Made by a program: the position numbers and the translations under genes. A stretch of 64,000 bases of DNA, from assembly GCA_013112575.1 (NCBI GenBank), contig JABFGG010000014.1, forward strand, positions 48,081-112,080, given 5' to 3'. This document shows, one piece after another, positions 52,080 to 60,342 of this stretch. Within the stretch, counting starts at the first letter, position 1, and each line of letters opens with the position of its first letter. The notes under the pieces are model-generated. The model worked only from the letters and a program-made list of their open reading frames with translations. It was not told where the DNA came from and did not search any database. The stretch is from Chloroflexota bacterium (GTDB taxonomy: Bacteria > Chloroflexota > Anaerolineae > Anaerolineales > UBA11579).

Positions 52080-53174
52080 ATGCCTGATGCCAAAGCTGTT
52101 CTAATCCCACTGATCAACCCCAACGAAGCCGAAGCCCTGCTGGCCGGTCTACACGTGCAAGAAGGCGACGAAGTAAAACAAGGCGACCTCCTTTGCACAC
52201 TGGAAACCACCAAGTCAGCTTCCGAGTTGGAAGCTGAGCAGTCCGGTTTTGTGGTGGGACTGGCCCATGCCGAGGGCGAAACGGTCACGGCCGGCGACCT
52301 GTTCTGCTACCTGGCGGATTCGGCGGATTGGGTAGCTCCCGAACCAAAAGAGGTCAAAACCACAAAAAGCAATGATGGCATCCCTGAAGGACTGCGCATC
52401 AGCCAACCGGCGCTCAAGCTGGCGCAAGCGCAAGAAGTGGACCTAAGCAAGCTGCCTACCGGCCCCATGGTAACAGAGGGTATGGTGCGTGGTTTTATGG
52501 CGAACACAGACATCAGCCTGAGAGCAATAACGGAGGGGGATGCCAAACAGGTAATTGTGTATGGGGGCGGGGGGCACGGCAAAGCTTGCATTGAGCTGTT
52601 ACAGGCAGTTGGCAAATATGAGATCGCAGGGGTGGTGGATGATGGCATGTCGAACAAGGATAAAATTTGGGCTTACCCTATACTGGGTGGCGGCGAAGAT
52701 CTGCAAAAACTATATGAGGATGGCACGCATCTGGCGGTCAACGCCGTGGGTGGTATTGGCGACATTAGCAGCCGCATGCAGGTATTCCAAAAGTTAGCCG
52801 AGGCCGGGTTTGCCTTCCCCACGGTGGCCCATCCCAGCGCGGTGGTTGAGGGCAGCGCCGAAATTGAGGCAGGCGTGCAGGTTTTCCCATTGGCTTACAT
52901 AGGCTCGGATGCTGTCATCTGGCAGGGCAGCATCATCAACACCGGCGCGATCATTTCGCATGATTGCAAGATCAGAGATTTCTCGAACATATCCCCAGGG
53001 GCTATTTTGGCCGGGGGCGTGGAAATTGGAGAGCGCAGCCTGATTGGCATGGGAGCAACCATTAACCTGAATGTCAAGGTGGGTACAAAAGCACGCATCG
53101 GCAATGGGGCCACGGTCAAGGCAGATGTGCCCGATGGGGGCATCGTACCAGCCGGGGCTGTGTGGCCTAAATAG
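52080..53174 (+). CDS. Lipoyl + subunit-binding domains fused to a PglD/NeuD-type acyltransferase
   Basis: Residues 5-80 are a lipoyl domain (VQEGDEVKQGDLLCTLETTK, modifiable Lys45, then EAEQSGFV and EGETVTAGDLF). Residues about 105-140 resemble the peripheral subunit-binding domain of E2 (RISQPALKLAQAQEVDLSKL, then TGPMVTEGMV). From about 155 on it is a PglD/NeuD-type sugar O/N-acyltransferase. Its Rossmann part is KQVIVYGGGGHGKACIELL, and a left-handed beta helix follows with the catalytic-type His in AIISHDCKIRDFSNISPGA. The E2 catalytic domain with HxxxDG is absent. It follows the E1 genes directly, which suggests that the lipoyl arm delivers an acyl group to the sugar transferase domain. 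Confidence 0.85.
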   Translation: MPDAKAVLIPLINPNEAEALLAGLHVQEGDEVKQGDLLCTLETTKSASELEAEQSGFVVGLAHAEGETVTAGDLFCYLADSADWVAPEPKEVKTTKSNDGIPEGLRISQPALKLAQAQEVDLSKLPTGPMVTEGMVRGFMANTDISLRAITEGDAKQVIVYGGGGHGKACIELLQAVGKYEIAGVVDDGMSNKDKIWAYPILGGGEDLQKLYEDGTHLAVNAVGGIGDISSRMQVFQKLAEAGFAFPTVAHPSAVVEGSAEIEAGVQVFPLAYIGSDAVIWQGSIINTGAIISHDCKIRDFSNISPGAILAGGVEIGERSLIGMGATINLNVKVGTKARIGNGATVKADVPDGGIVPAGAVWPK

Positions 53175-53264
53175 ATTTTTGAAGAACTGGGGATGTATAC
53201 ACCCTTAGCAAAATCCGTTAAACTTAGTACGTTTTAAAATCAGTTGAACAAGAGAGAATAATAC

Positions 53265-53465
53265 ATGAATCTACATCCACTTTTCGAAGCCCCTCTTTAC
53301 CTGGACCCAGGGTCTGGCAGCTTCATTTTGCAGTTGATCATTGCCGGTGGTCTGGGGGCCCTGTTCATGCTGCGCAGTTACATTACCCGCTTCTTCTCGA
53401 TTTTCAGCCGCAACAAGACGGAAGAAGCCGAAACTGAAGAACTTGAACACTCCGAAAACAGCTAA
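53265..53465 (+). CDS. Small membrane protein with LDPGSGS motif
   Basis: The 66-residue protein has the motif YLDPGSGSFILQLIIAGGLG at the start of a single membrane helix, followed by a basic stretch and an acidic tail (EEAETEELEHSENS). From memory, proteins with LDPG(S/T)GS occur next to methyltransferase and phosphatase-like genes in polysaccharide clusters of environmental bacteria; I know of no function. The stop overlaps the next gene by 23 bases if that gene starts at the TTG at 53443. Confidence 0.65.
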   Translation: MNLHPLFEAPLYLDPGSGSFILQLIIAGGLGALFMLRSYITRFFSIFSRNKTEEAETEELEHSENS

Positions 53466-54834
53466 ACAGCATCCGGCTTCCTTCCGCGACCCCAGCGGTT
53501 TTCTTTTCACCCAGGATGGGGATTTTTACCGCCAGGTAAACCAGAGCTACGCTGCAGATTACGATAGCCTGATGGGGTCTGGCTTATACAATAAGCTGGT
53601 CAAGCAGGGCCGTTTGCTGCCCCACGAAGAAAGCGATGTAGCCGCGGTTAACCCGGAGACTGCTTATAAAGTCATTCACCCGGAACAGTTGGGCTTCATT
53701 GCCTATCCCTATGAGTGGTCTTTCAGCCAATTAAAAGACGCGGCCTTGTGTACCCTGGCCATCCAAAAAGAAGCACTGGCCGTTGGCATGACGCTCAAGG
53801 ATGCCAGCGCCTACAACATTCAGTTTAAGCATACTCAGCCACTATTGCTGGATACACTCTCCTTTGAAGCCTACGAAGAAGGCAAACCTTGGGACGCTTA
53901 CCGCCAGTTCTGCCAGCACTTCCTGGCTCCGCTGGCTTTAATGGCCCACACAGACGTGCGCTTGAGCCAGTTATTGCGCGTCTACATTGACGGTGTTCCG
54001 CTGGACCTCGCCAGCCAACTGCTGCCCTGGCGCACGCGGCTCAATTTTGGCTTGCTTACCCACATCCACCTGCACGCTCGCACCCAAAAAAGTTATGCAG
54101 ATAAAGCTGTTGAGCAAGATACCGGCAGGCAGATGAGCAAAACTGGTTTGTTGGGTCTCATCGACAACCTGGAACGTACCACGCGCACTCTGGAATGGAA
54201 ACCACAGGGTACAGAATGGGGTGATTATTACGACGCCACCAACTACAGCGATACGGCCAGCGAACATAAAGCCGTACTGGTCGGTGAGTATTTGCAGGAT
54301 CTAGAAACGAAAAGTGTATGGGACCTGGGGGCCAATACAGGCCGTTTCAGTCGCATCGCCAGCGAGATAGGGGTTGCCACTCTTGCCTTTGATATCGACC
54401 CGGCAGCAGTAGAACAAAACTACAGGCAGGCCCGCAAGAAGAAAGAAAAGAACTTGCTGCCCTTAGTATTGGACCTGACCAACCCCAGCCCTGCCTTAGG
54501 CTGGCAGCATGAAGAACGGCAGTCCCTGTTAGAACGCGGCCCGGCAGACGCTGTATTAGCCCTGGCTCTCATCCACCATCTGGCAATTTCCAACAATGTG
54601 CCGCTGCAACATTTGGCGCGTTTCTTTGCAGAAGCCGGGGAATGGCTCATCATTGAATTCGTACCCAAGAGCGACTCACAGGTCAAGCGCTTGCTGCAAA
54701 CCCGCAAAGACATCTTCCCTGATTACAATCTGGACCGCTTCCAGGAAATCTTCGCCGAGCACTTCACGATCCACCGTAAGGAAGCTATCCAGGACTCTGA
54801 GCGCCATTTGTTCCTGATGCAACGCAAGGATTAA
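53443..54834 (+). CDS. Class I SAM-dependent methyltransferase, NoeA-like
   Basis: The C-terminal half has the SAM-binding core (SVWDLGANTGRFSRIASEIG, then TLAFDIDPAAVEQNY and ADAVLALALIHHLAIS). The N-terminal about 230 residues form a separate domain with RDPSGFLFTQDGDFYRQVN, then GFIAYPYEWSFSQLKDAALC, as in proteins related to NoeA of rhizobia. The ORF track starts far upstream in an unlikely reading; the TTG at 53443 is the last good start before the conserved FRDPSGFL. The stop overlaps the next ATG by one base (TAATG). It probably methylates a surface glycan or its lipid-linked precursor. Confidence 0.8.
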   Translation: MNTPKTAKQHPASFRDPSGFLFTQDGDFYRQVNQSYAADYDSLMGSGLYNKLVKQGRLLPHEESDVAAVNPETAYKVIHPEQLGFIAYPYEWSFSQLKDAALCTLAIQKEALAVGMTLKDASAYNIQFKHTQPLLLDTLSFEAYEEGKPWDAYRQFCQHFLAPLALMAHTDVRLSQLLRVYIDGVPLDLASQLLPWRTRLNFGLLTHIHLHARTQKSYADKAVEQDTGRQMSKTGLLGLIDNLERTTRTLEWKPQGTEWGDYYDATNYSDTASEHKAVLVGEYLQDLETKSVWDLGANTGRFSRIASEIGVATLAFDIDPAAVEQNYRQARKKKEKNLLPLVLDLTNPSPALGWQHEERQSLLERGPADAVLALALIHHLAISNNVPLQHLARFFAEAGEWLIIEFVPKSDSQVKRLLQTRKDIFPDYNLDRFQEIFAEHFTIHRKEAIQDSERHLFLMQRKD

Positions 54835-56369
54835 TGGCCTGGCTCAAACGCGCCCCCCTGCACCCATTCTTATTGGGTAGTTATTCATTATTAAGTTTGC
54901 TAGCATTTAACGTGGCCGAAGCGCGTTTTTCAGATGGCTGGCGCTCGCTGGCGTTGACCCTCTTTATCTGTGCCGCCCTTTTGCTGCTGGCACAACTGTT
55001 TACAAGGAACTGGCAACGTTCTGCTTTAGCTGCCAGCTTTGTCCTGATCCTGTTCTTCTCCTACGGGCATATCTACAATTTCCTTAAGCAAATTGAGTTG
55101 TTCGGAACAGTAATAGGACGCCACCGCTGGATGCTGCCGGCGTGGGGAGTCTTGCTGGTGGTGGGATTGTGGTGGCTCCTGGGGCGAGTCAAGCAGCCTG
55201 AGCGCAGCACCTACACCCTCAATGTTATCGGTGTAATCGCAGTGGCCCTGCCCATCATCCAGCTAATCACTGCCCAATTCAACCAGGCCGCAAATCCCGT
55301 CAACACACAGACGAATGGCAACCTGATGGAAAGCCAGCAGGTGCAGCGTGACGTGTACTACATCATCATGGATGCCTATTCGCGGGATGACACTTTGCTG
55401 GATTTCTTTGGTTACGACAATAGTTCATTTCTCAACAGCCTGGATGAGATGGGATTTTATGTAGCACAATGCAGCCGCAGCAACTATCCAAAAACGCGCT
55501 TATCCCTCACTTCTTCACTGAATATGGATTACCTGCCCGAATTGGGCATTACAGAAAATGACAAGACGGAGTTGGCCGGACGACTGATCCGTCTGAGCAA
55601 GGTGCGTCGCTTATTGGAAGAGGCAGGCTACAGCACTTACGCCTTCGAAACCACTTTCTTTTGGACAGAGTGGGAAGATGTGGACGTGTATCTCTCCCGA
55701 AATTCAGGGCAGTTCGGTACTTTCTCGGCTTTGCAAACCTTCGGGCAGTTGACCGAGTTCGAGGCCACCTACCTGCGCACGACCACAGTGTTGGCGATGA
55801 TCGACCTGGAGCCTTTGCTGGCGCAAAATGTGGTCTCCTTTATTAGCGAATCCCCGCGCCAGCAGCATTACGACCTGGTAAGCTACACACTGGATACCCT
55901 GCCGACCCTGGCAGAGCTACCCGGCCCCAAGTTCGTCTTTGCACACGTGATTGCCCCACATCCGCCTTACGTGTTTGATGAAACAGGCACATTCGTACCC
56001 AACGTGGAAGATGGCAGCTACAACGCTGAACTTGAGTACTTGAACATGCGCCTTGAGGATATTCTGCAAGAGATCATCAGTACCTCGGAAGTTGAACCGA
56101 TCATCATCCTGCAAGGGGACCATGCCGGGCCCCGGACACAGGAACTGCCCGAACGACTCAATATCCTCAACGCCTACTACTTCCCCGATGGCGGGGATGC
56201 GCAACTGTACCCCTCTATATCCCCGGTCAACAGTTTTCGGTTAGTGTTCGATACTTATTTTGATAGTGACTTCGGATTAATCGAGGATATCAACTACCAT
56301 TCCATTTCCGAGGATTTCTTCGACTTCACAATCTACCCAGAAACGCGCTCAGGCTGCGAAAGCCAATAA
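54834..56369 (+). CDS. Membrane-anchored sulfatase/alkaline-phosphatase-like protein
   Basis: The first about 150 residues form four or five hydrophobic helices. The rest is an extracytoplasmic domain of the alkaline phosphatase superfamily. Metal-binding motifs are RDVYYIIMDAYSRDDTLLDF, VFAHVIAPHPPYVFDETG and IIILQGDHAGPRTQELPE. The nucleophile region is around NYPKTRLSLTSSLNMDY, with Thr or Ser as candidates. Proteins with this layout often transfer phospho-groups to lipids or glycans at the surface. It overlaps the methyltransferase by one base, which points to a joint role. Confidence 0.82.
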   Translation: MAWLKRAPLHPFLLGSYSLLSLLAFNVAEARFSDGWRSLALTLFICAALLLLAQLFTRNWQRSALAASFVLILFFSYGHIYNFLKQIELFGTVIGRHRWMLPAWGVLLVVGLWWLLGRVKQPERSTYTLNVIGVIAVALPIIQLITAQFNQAANPVNTQTNGNLMESQQVQRDVYYIIMDAYSRDDTLLDFFGYDNSSFLNSLDEMGFYVAQCSRSNYPKTRLSLTSSLNMDYLPELGITENDKTELAGRLIRLSKVRRLLEEAGYSTYAFETTFFWTEWEDVDVYLSRNSGQFGTFSALQTFGQLTEFEATYLRTTTVLAMIDLEPLLAQNVVSFISESPRQQHYDLVSYTLDTLPTLAELPGPKFVFAHVIAPHPPYVFDETGTFVPNVEDGSYNAELEYLNMRLEDILQEIISTSEVEPIIILQGDHAGPRTQELPERLNILNAYYFPDGGDAQLYPSISPVNSFRLVFDTYFDSDFGLIEDINYHSISEDFFDFTIYPETRSGCESQ

Positions 56370-56441
56370 CCCCCACATCCCCTTAATCTGACGCGCGCTT
56401 CCGCTTGCGCCTCGCGCGCTGTTCCTATATGGTTGTCGATT

Positions 56442-57341
56442 ATGGCAACTCGCAAAAAGAGCCGTACACGCACCAGCACCAGTGCCTTTGGTACTTCCGG
56501 GCGCATCAACCATGATGCCAGCAGCTTTTACAACGGGGCTATGTACATTGGCGCACCGGCTGAAAAAGACGTGGAGTACGTCGAAACAGGCCTGCCGGCC
56601 AGCCTGCGCAATCGCATCTTCTCCCATTCCAGCGAGGATATGCATCAGCTACCGGATCACAGCGTGCACTTGATGGTGACCTCACCACCCTACAACGTGG
56701 GCAAAGAATACGACCAGAACCTGACCCTGAAAGACTATCGCGAATTCTTATACAACGTGTGGGACGAAGTGCGCCGTGTGCTGGTTCCCGGTGGGCGCGC
56801 CTGCATCAATATTGCCAACCTGGGGCGCAAACCTTACATCCCCTTGCATGCCTATATCATCGAAGATATGTTGTCGTTGGGATTCCTGATGCGCGGCGAG
56901 ATCATCTGGAATAAAGCTGCCAGCGCCAGCTCTTCCACAGCCTGGGGCAGTTGGCTTTCTGCCAGCAACCCCACCCTCCGCGACGTGCACGAATATATCC
57001 TAGTGTTCTCCAAGGACAGCTTCCGGCGCAAACCACCCGAAAAGCGCGTCAACACGATTGAAAAAGAAGACTTCCTGGATGGCACCAAAAGTGTGTGGAA
57101 CATCCCTGCCGCTTCAGCCAAAAAGATCGGCCACCCTGCACCCTTCCCAGAGGAACTCCCCGCGCGCCTGATCGAGTTGTATACATTTGAGGGAGAAATA
57201 GTGCTGGACCCCTTCATGGGCAGTGGCCAGACAGCTTTAGCGGCAGTCAATAATGGGCGCGATTACCTGGGCTACGAGATCGATGCAGACTACATCAAGC
57301 TGGCTCAAGAAAGAATCGCAGAGGCAGAAAACAACTCTTGA
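56442..57341 (+). CDS. Orphan DNA methyltransferase (SPPY type)
   Basis: The ORF-track start is a TTG; the ATG at 56442 gives MATRKKSRTRTSTSAFG. The catalytic motif IV is TSPPYNVGKEYDQN, the SPPY form usual for N4-cytosine (and some N6-adenine) enzymes. The SAM-binding motif I follows later (VLDPFMGSGQTALAAVNNG), giving the beta-class order IV then I. Between them lies a target-recognition-like region (about residues 140-225). No restriction endonuclease or specificity subunit is next to it, so it appears to be a solitary methyltransferase. The target sequence is unknown. Confidence 0.9.
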   Translation: MATRKKSRTRTSTSAFGTSGRINHDASSFYNGAMYIGAPAEKDVEYVETGLPASLRNRIFSHSSEDMHQLPDHSVHLMVTSPPYNVGKEYDQNLTLKDYREFLYNVWDEVRRVLVPGGRACINIANLGRKPYIPLHAYIIEDMLSLGFLMRGEIIWNKAASASSSTAWGSWLSASNPTLRDVHEYILVFSKDSFRRKPPEKRVNTIEKEDFLDGTKSVWNIPAASAKKIGHPAPFPEELPARLIELYTFEGEIVLDPFMGSGQTALAAVNNGRDYLGYEIDADYIKLAQERIAEAENNS

Positions 57342-57358
57342 TGTAATTCTATTGGGGG

Positions 57359-58093
57359 ATGGCACATATTTTTATGGCCGACACAAATATTTATTCCACC
57401 AGCAATGTAAAGGCCCTCTTTGACGAGATGGCCGAAACCTATGGTTTTGTCAACCTGGTGTCATCCTTTGGCTTTGCCGAGCGTTGGCGGAGGCAATGTG
57501 TGCAGCAAATCGAGATCATAGAAGACGCCCAAGTCTGTGACCTGATGTCGGGTATGGGTGAGACCTGGCCCACCATCTTTGAATCCCTTGGCTCTCAAGG
57601 CAAGATCACTGCAGTAGATCTTTCATCAGTGATGTGTACCAAAGCAAAGGCAAGCCCAGCTTACAGGCAGAATGACAATGTGGAAGTGCTGGAAGAAAAT
57701 GTGCTGGAGAATTCGCTGCCTGATGAATCCTTCGATTATGTGATCTCTTCCTTTGGCTTGAAGACCTTTTCAACTGAACAGCTTGGGTTGTTATCAAAAG
57801 AGATCAATCGCATCTTGAAACCCGGCGGGCAATTCTCACTGGTAGAGATCTCAGTGCCCTCAAATCCCATCTTGCAATGGTTCTATCGTTTTTATCTGAA
57901 CTTCTGTATCCCGATTATCGGTAAGCTGTTCCTGGGGAACCCGGATAACTACCGCATGCTGTGGAGATATACGGAGGCTTTTGGTGACTGCCGCAAGACG
58001 GCCAGCATCCTCCAAACCGCCGGACTGCAAGTACAATATCTTGAGTTCTTCTTCGGCTGTGCCAGTGGGCTCTATGGATATAAAAGGCAGTAA
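57359..58093 (+). CDS. Class I SAM-dependent methyltransferase, UbiE-like
   Basis: The core reads CDLMSGMGETWPTIFESLGS (motif I, with Ser-Gly-Met-Gly), then ITAVDLSSVMCTKAKAS, SFDYVISSFGLKTFS and ILKPGGQFSLVEIS. The layout matches the UbiE/COQ5 family and related small-molecule methyltransferases, but no quinone-specific motif is seen. The ATG at 57359 follows GGGGG directly; a second ATG (57374) is also possible. The end overlaps the next lipoprotein start by 20 bases. Substrate unknown. Confidence 0.82.
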   Translation: MAHIFMADTNIYSTSNVKALFDEMAETYGFVNLVSSFGFAERWRRQCVQQIEIIEDAQVCDLMSGMGETWPTIFESLGSQGKITAVDLSSVMCTKAKASPAYRQNDNVEVLEENVLENSLPDESFDYVISSFGLKTFSTEQLGLLSKEINRILKPGGQFSLVEISVPSNPILQWFYRFYLNFCIPIIGKLFLGNPDNYRMLWRYTEAFGDCRKTASILQTAGLQVQYLEFFFGCASGLYGYKRQ

Positions 58094-58604
58094 TTCTTTC
58101 AAACTCAAGTTTTTAATTGTGGGGATAAGTCTATCTCTATTCATTTTCTCCGCTTGCCGCCCCAGCCCAACTGCGGCACTCCTGCCAACCAGCCAGGCAA
58201 TTCCCACGAGTGATCTCTCCAACCTTATAGACATTGATCAGAAGGTGTTGGTACTGGCCAGTGATATCCTCGAGCAGCACCCAAGCGTTGAAGATGTGCA
58301 ATATGCCGAATGGGATGAGGGCAAACTCGACATCGAGATTCTCGTTGCTACCAACAATCAGGATGAACAATTTGAAGCTGCATATAACCTGGCACTTGAA
58401 CTCGCCAGGGTACTAGAAGAGCAATTGGGCATCAATACCATATCGGCCGAATCCCCTGAATTCAATATGGGTATGACCACCATCTCACAGGATGGACTGG
58501 AAGTGCTGGTTACAGAGCATTCTGCCGAACTCCTCAGCCAGATGGCTACCCAAAACGTGACGCTGGATGAGTGGGGTCTGGCGGCCAACGCCCGCTTCCC
58601 CTAA
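58074..58604 (+). CDS. Small lipoprotein of unknown function
   Basis: The start at ATG 58074 gives MDIKGSNSFKLKFLIVGISL and the lipobox SLFIFSAC-RPS. The ORF-track start 31 codons upstream has no signal peptide. The mature protein of about 145 residues has a short linker, then a domain with DVQYAEWDEGKLDIEILVAT and FEAAYNLALELARVLEEQLG, perhaps an alpha/beta fold. No family is recognised. It overlaps the methyltransferase gene by 20 bases. Confidence 0.65.
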   Translation: MDIKGSNSFKLKFLIVGISLSLFIFSACRPSPTAALLPTSQAIPTSDLSNLIDIDQKVLVLASDILEQHPSVEDVQYAEWDEGKLDIEILVATNNQDEQFEAAYNLALELARVLEEQLGINTISAESPEFNMGMTTISQDGLEVLVTEHSAELLSQMATQNVTLDEWGLAANARFP

Positions 58605-58615
58605 AACTTCTAACG

Positions 58616-58621
58616 TATAAT
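58616..58621 (+). promoter_or_regulatory. Possible leaderless promoter of the MazG-like gene
   Basis: TATAAT ends seven bases before the ATG at 58629, so transcription would start on the start codon. No Shine-Dalgarno sequence and no clear -35 are seen. Confidence 0.45.
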
Positions 58622-58628
58622 CCCCCTC

Positions 58629-58931
58629 ATGGATATTGCCGAACTTACCGAGGCCATGCACGCATTGGTCCAGGCCAAAGGCTGGTATGCCGCAGATAGC
58701 CTCAAAAAACAGACACCAAAAAACCTGGCTCTATCACTCTCCATCGAAGCTGCTGAAGTTCTGGAGCACCTCCAATGGAGTGAAGAGATTAATGACAAGG
58801 ATGAGTTTGCAGGTGAACTAGCTGACGTAGCCCTTTATCTTCTACAGCTCGCCAGCATCAGCGGAATCGACCTCGAGGCAGCCATAGTAAAAAAGCTGGA
58901 AGTCAATTACGGCCGGGAGTGGGACAGCTAA
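58629..58931 (+). CDS. MazG-like nucleotide pyrophosphohydrolase
   Basis: The 100-residue protein is a small all-helical MazG-type NTP pyrophosphatase. The first helix carries the EAAEVLEHLQW acidic pair, and the second carries ELADVALYLLQLA with Glu-x3-Asp for magnesium. The family hydrolyses non-canonical NTPs such as dCTP or damaged nucleotides. It ends directly before the LOG gene (TAA then ATG), so the two are probably co-translated. It may protect the nucleotide pool. Confidence 0.88.
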   Translation: MDIAELTEAMHALVQAKGWYAADSLKKQTPKNLALSLSIEAAEVLEHLQWSEEINDKDEFAGELADVALYLLQLASISGIDLEAAIVKKLEVNYGREWDS

Positions 58932-59498
58932 ATGACAGCCAAAAGGATCACAGTTTTTGGTGGCTCGGCACCCAAAGCTGGTGAAAAAGCCTATAAAGAT
59001 GCTTTACTGCTGGGTAAGTTGCTGGGCGAGGCAAATCATGCCGTGTTGACCGGGGGCTACATGGGCACCATGGAAGCTGTTTCGCGAGGAGCCAATGAGG
59101 CTGGCGGTCACGTTATCGGGATCACCTGTGAAGAGATCGAAGCCTGGCGGGATTCTAAAGCTAACCCCTGGGTGATTGAAGAGATCAAGCACAACACCCT
59201 CAAAGAAAGACTATACGCATTGATTGAAGGCTGTGATGGGGCTCTGGCACTGCCTGGCGGGGTTGGCACGCTAGCCGAGATCACCACCATGTGGAACCAG
59301 ATGCAGACAGCTGCGCTATCCAAACGCCCGTTAGTATTGATCGGTGCGGGCTGGCAAGCCGTTTTTGAGCAGATGTTTACTCACCTTGAGAGCTACGTGC
59401 CAGCGGCCCACCGCGAACTTTTGGTGTTTGCCCCTGATGTTGTTGAAGCCACCAAAGACTTGAAAAGGCTCCTCGAACAGCAACTCCCTAATTCCTAA
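58932..59498 (+). CDS. LOG-family phosphoribohydrolase
   Basis: The 188-residue protein matches the LOG/YgdH-type family (nucleoside 5'-monophosphate phosphoribohydrolase), once mislabelled lysine decarboxylase. The signature PGGVGTLAEITTMWNQMQ follows the Rossmann-type start ITVFGGSAPKAGEKAY and GGYMGTMEAVSRGANEAGG. In plants the family releases cytokinin bases; bacterial members probably act on AMP or related nucleotides. It abuts the MazG-like gene and shares the nucleotide theme. Confidence 0.9.
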   Translation: MTAKRITVFGGSAPKAGEKAYKDALLLGKLLGEANHAVLTGGYMGTMEAVSRGANEAGGHVIGITCEEIEAWRDSKANPWVIEEIKHNTLKERLYALIEGCDGALALPGGVGTLAEITTMWNQMQTAALSKRPLVLIGAGWQAVFEQMFTHLESYVPAAHRELLVFAPDVVEATKDLKRLLEQQLPNS

Positions 59499-59523
59499 TC
59501 TCTAATTCCTTATTACTCCCCCC

Positions 59524-60330
59524 ATGCCCGCCATCCAACTCGAACGTCTCAAGAGCGAAGCATCCAAATTGGCCGAACGATTTCACCAACCTGAAGCATT
59601 CATAAAACAGGCCAAAGACATCTTCGAATTTTATGCCGACCGTACCCACCGCAATACAGAAAGCGGTGCGCCCCCTCCTTTGTTACCCACTTATCGTCTT
59701 CCAGATCAGATCCTGCGGCACATCCTCACCGCTCTGCGTCAGCACATTGAGACGGAGCCAGAAACTACGCTCGCTTTGGTTGAAGAGCTGTGGAAGATAG
59801 AAGGACTAGAGTTTCGTCTGTTAGCCACACGGCTGTTAGGAAGAGTGACACCCGAACTGTTTGAAGAGATCAGCCAGCGTCTTAGCAGTTGGGCAGCTAA
59901 GAATGAAGAAGACCTCCTATTGGAAAGTATGGCAACAGACGGCCTGGAGCGCATACGCACAGAGCAATCGGATAATTATTACGGCTTATTGGAAAACTGG
60001 TTGGCAGGAGAGGAAGTGCGACTCAAAAAGCTGGCTCTGCGCGCCTTACTCAACCTGGTCAGCGACGATTCTTTTGAGAACTTGCCAGTGGCCTACCGGT
60101 TGCTGGAACCCACTCTGGCCAATGCCTCCTCCCAGTTGCGACCCTACGTGCTGGCTGTCTTGGAGCCATTGGCACAACGCTCTCCACCCGAAACGGCCTA
60201 CATCCTGCGCCAAAGTTTGGAAGAAAACCAAACAGCATCCAACCGCTGGCTTACGCGCCACGCCCTGGTTTATTTCCCTCAAGAAACCCAGCAACGTCTC
60301 AGACAGGTGCTCAAAGACACCAAAGCTTAG
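59524..60330 (+). CDS. HEAT-repeat-like helical protein
   Basis: The 268-residue protein is almost all helical. Repeating segments such as EFRLLATRLLGRVTPELFEE, LKKLALRALLNLVSDDSFEN and LRPYVLAVLEPLAQRSPPET look like HEAT repeats, as in the AlkD superfamily. No catalytic residues of AlkD are clear. It might be a scaffold or a DNA-binding protein. A TATTAC seven bases before the ATG could be another leaderless -10. It converges on the aminoglycoside-transferase-like gene. Confidence 0.68.
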   Translation: MPAIQLERLKSEASKLAERFHQPEAFIKQAKDIFEFYADRTHRNTESGAPPPLLPTYRLPDQILRHILTALRQHIETEPETTLALVEELWKIEGLEFRLLATRLLGRVTPELFEEISQRLSSWAAKNEEDLLLESMATDGLERIRTEQSDNYYGLLENWLAGEEVRLKKLALRALLNLVSDDSFENLPVAYRLLEPTLANASSQLRPYVLAVLEPLAQRSPPETAYILRQSLEENQTASNRWLTRHALVYFPQETQQRLRQVLKDTKA

Positions 60331-60342
60331 TACTATTCAGGA

